A stretch of DNA of 5,531 bases, from the NCBI GenBank assembly GCA_027489475.1, contig JAIXZQ010000353.1, positions 1-5,531 of the forward strand, written 5' to 3'. Source of the stretch: Methylophilus sp. (GTDB lineage Bacteria; Pseudomonadota; Gammaproteobacteria; Burkholderiales; Methylophilaceae). Positions 5,182 to 5,531 of the stretch are shown here, one piece after another; within the stretch, counting starts at the first letter, position 1; the number at the start of each line of letters is the position of its first letter. The position numbers and the translations under genes are program-made. Under the pieces are notes generated by a model, which did no database searches, was not told the DNA's origin, and saw only the letters and a list, made by a program, of their open reading frames with translations.

Positions 5182-5531
5182 TTAAACCTCGTGGCAGACC
5201 GCCAGGTCAAAATCCGACTTGGAGATGGTCGCACCGTAGGCCTTAAGATGTTGCATAAAAGTGGGCACAACGCCAGTGGCATAAAATAGCCTTTGAATTT
5301 GCCTATCTCGTCAATATCTATTTGTTTAAAGCCATACAACTGTTGCATGGTCATACTTTTAACTTATGTACCTGAGATTTTTTGGATATTAATCACCTTA
5401 CGGCTACTGCCTATCAAGCGAGACAGTTGAAAAATGACGTTGATAGTCGCTGCGATTTGCTGTCAGGTAGCCATCAAGGACAAGTTTGCACCAGCCATGC
5501 CTACCATGATCTCCATCCGTGCCAAAGCATC
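5182..5531 (-). pseudogene. cpaF: Degraded cpaF/tadA (Flp/Tad pilus secretion ATPase), C-terminal part
   Basis: CpaF/TadA is the hexameric ATPase that powers Flp/Tad pilus assembly at the inner membrane. Entering from the right edge on the minus strand, one reads DALARMEIMVGMAGANLSLM and AT, then TGA (5463-5465). In the same frame come QQIAATINVIFQLSRL, then SSRKVINIQKISGT and TAA (5364-5366), then MTMQQLYGFKQIDIDEIGKF and KGYF. A shift of one base within the A-run at 5283-5286 then restores ATGVVPTFMQHLKAYGA and continues to a TAA at 5182-5184. These segments are collinear with the CpaF C-terminus: the DxLxRxExMxxMAG helix, REQI--A, ARLxDGSRxV, G-VxxMQDxFxF and the ATGxRPKF end. The first stop replaces an expected Arg (CGA to TGA) and the second an expected Glu (GAA to TAA). 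Two nonsense codons and a frameshift in about 115 codons rule out a working product. The Walker motifs would lie beyond the window. Confidence 0.85.

Noticed and set aside
5169..5354. 61-codon minus-strand frame as an independent hypothetical protein
   Set aside because: Its first third is the CpaF segment after the second nonsense codon, and the remainder is the same pseudogene read out of frame after the one-base deletion.

Overview
The window looks like chromosomal sequence from a Gram-negative proteobacterium with mid-range GC. An outer-membrane TonB-dependent receptor, a GluQRS enzyme with a DUF3301 partner, and NtrC/sigma-54-type control of an ammonium transporter all point that way. 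A betaproteobacterium, possibly a methylotroph of the Methylophilaceae, is my best guess from overall feel. That is inference, not something I could test. I see no phage genes, insertion sequences, CRISPR arrays, rRNA or tRNA.

Layout, left to right. Bases 1-1322 (minus) hold the N-terminal 440 residues of a TonB-dependent siderophore receptor, whose C-terminal barrel lies beyond the left edge. A perfect 15-bp Fur palindrome sits in its promoter. Bases 1323-1554 hold no gene. Bases 1555-2726 (minus) are a two-gene unit, a small membrane-anchored DUF3301 protein followed 5 bases later by gluQ, which glutamylates queuosine on tRNA-Asp. Diverging from it across a 143-base gap with a strong hairpin is a plus-strand gene (2870-3577) for an unrecognised 235-residue helical protein with a repeated REFYxFW motif. 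A 245-base gene-free stretch follows. It carries NtrC-like dyads and a sigma-54-like -24/-12 element leading into an intact ammonium transporter gene (3823-5013), closed by a terminator that can work in both directions.

The right end (5061-5531, minus) looks like non-coding sequence but is a decayed Flp/Tad pilus locus. The C-terminal part of the CpaF/TadA secretion ATPase can be read through two nonsense codons and one single-base frameshift. Three bases past its stop lies a probable scrap of the TadB N-terminus.

Functionally, the window combines iron uptake (Fur-controlled), nitrogen uptake (probably NtrC-controlled), one tRNA modification gene and one uncharacterised gene. These look like independent transcription units, not a single system. 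I did not find convincing evidence of a wholly new biological system. The most informative items are the nitrogen-control region of the stand-alone amt gene, the tad pseudogenes, and the unrecognised protein with its upstream hairpin.
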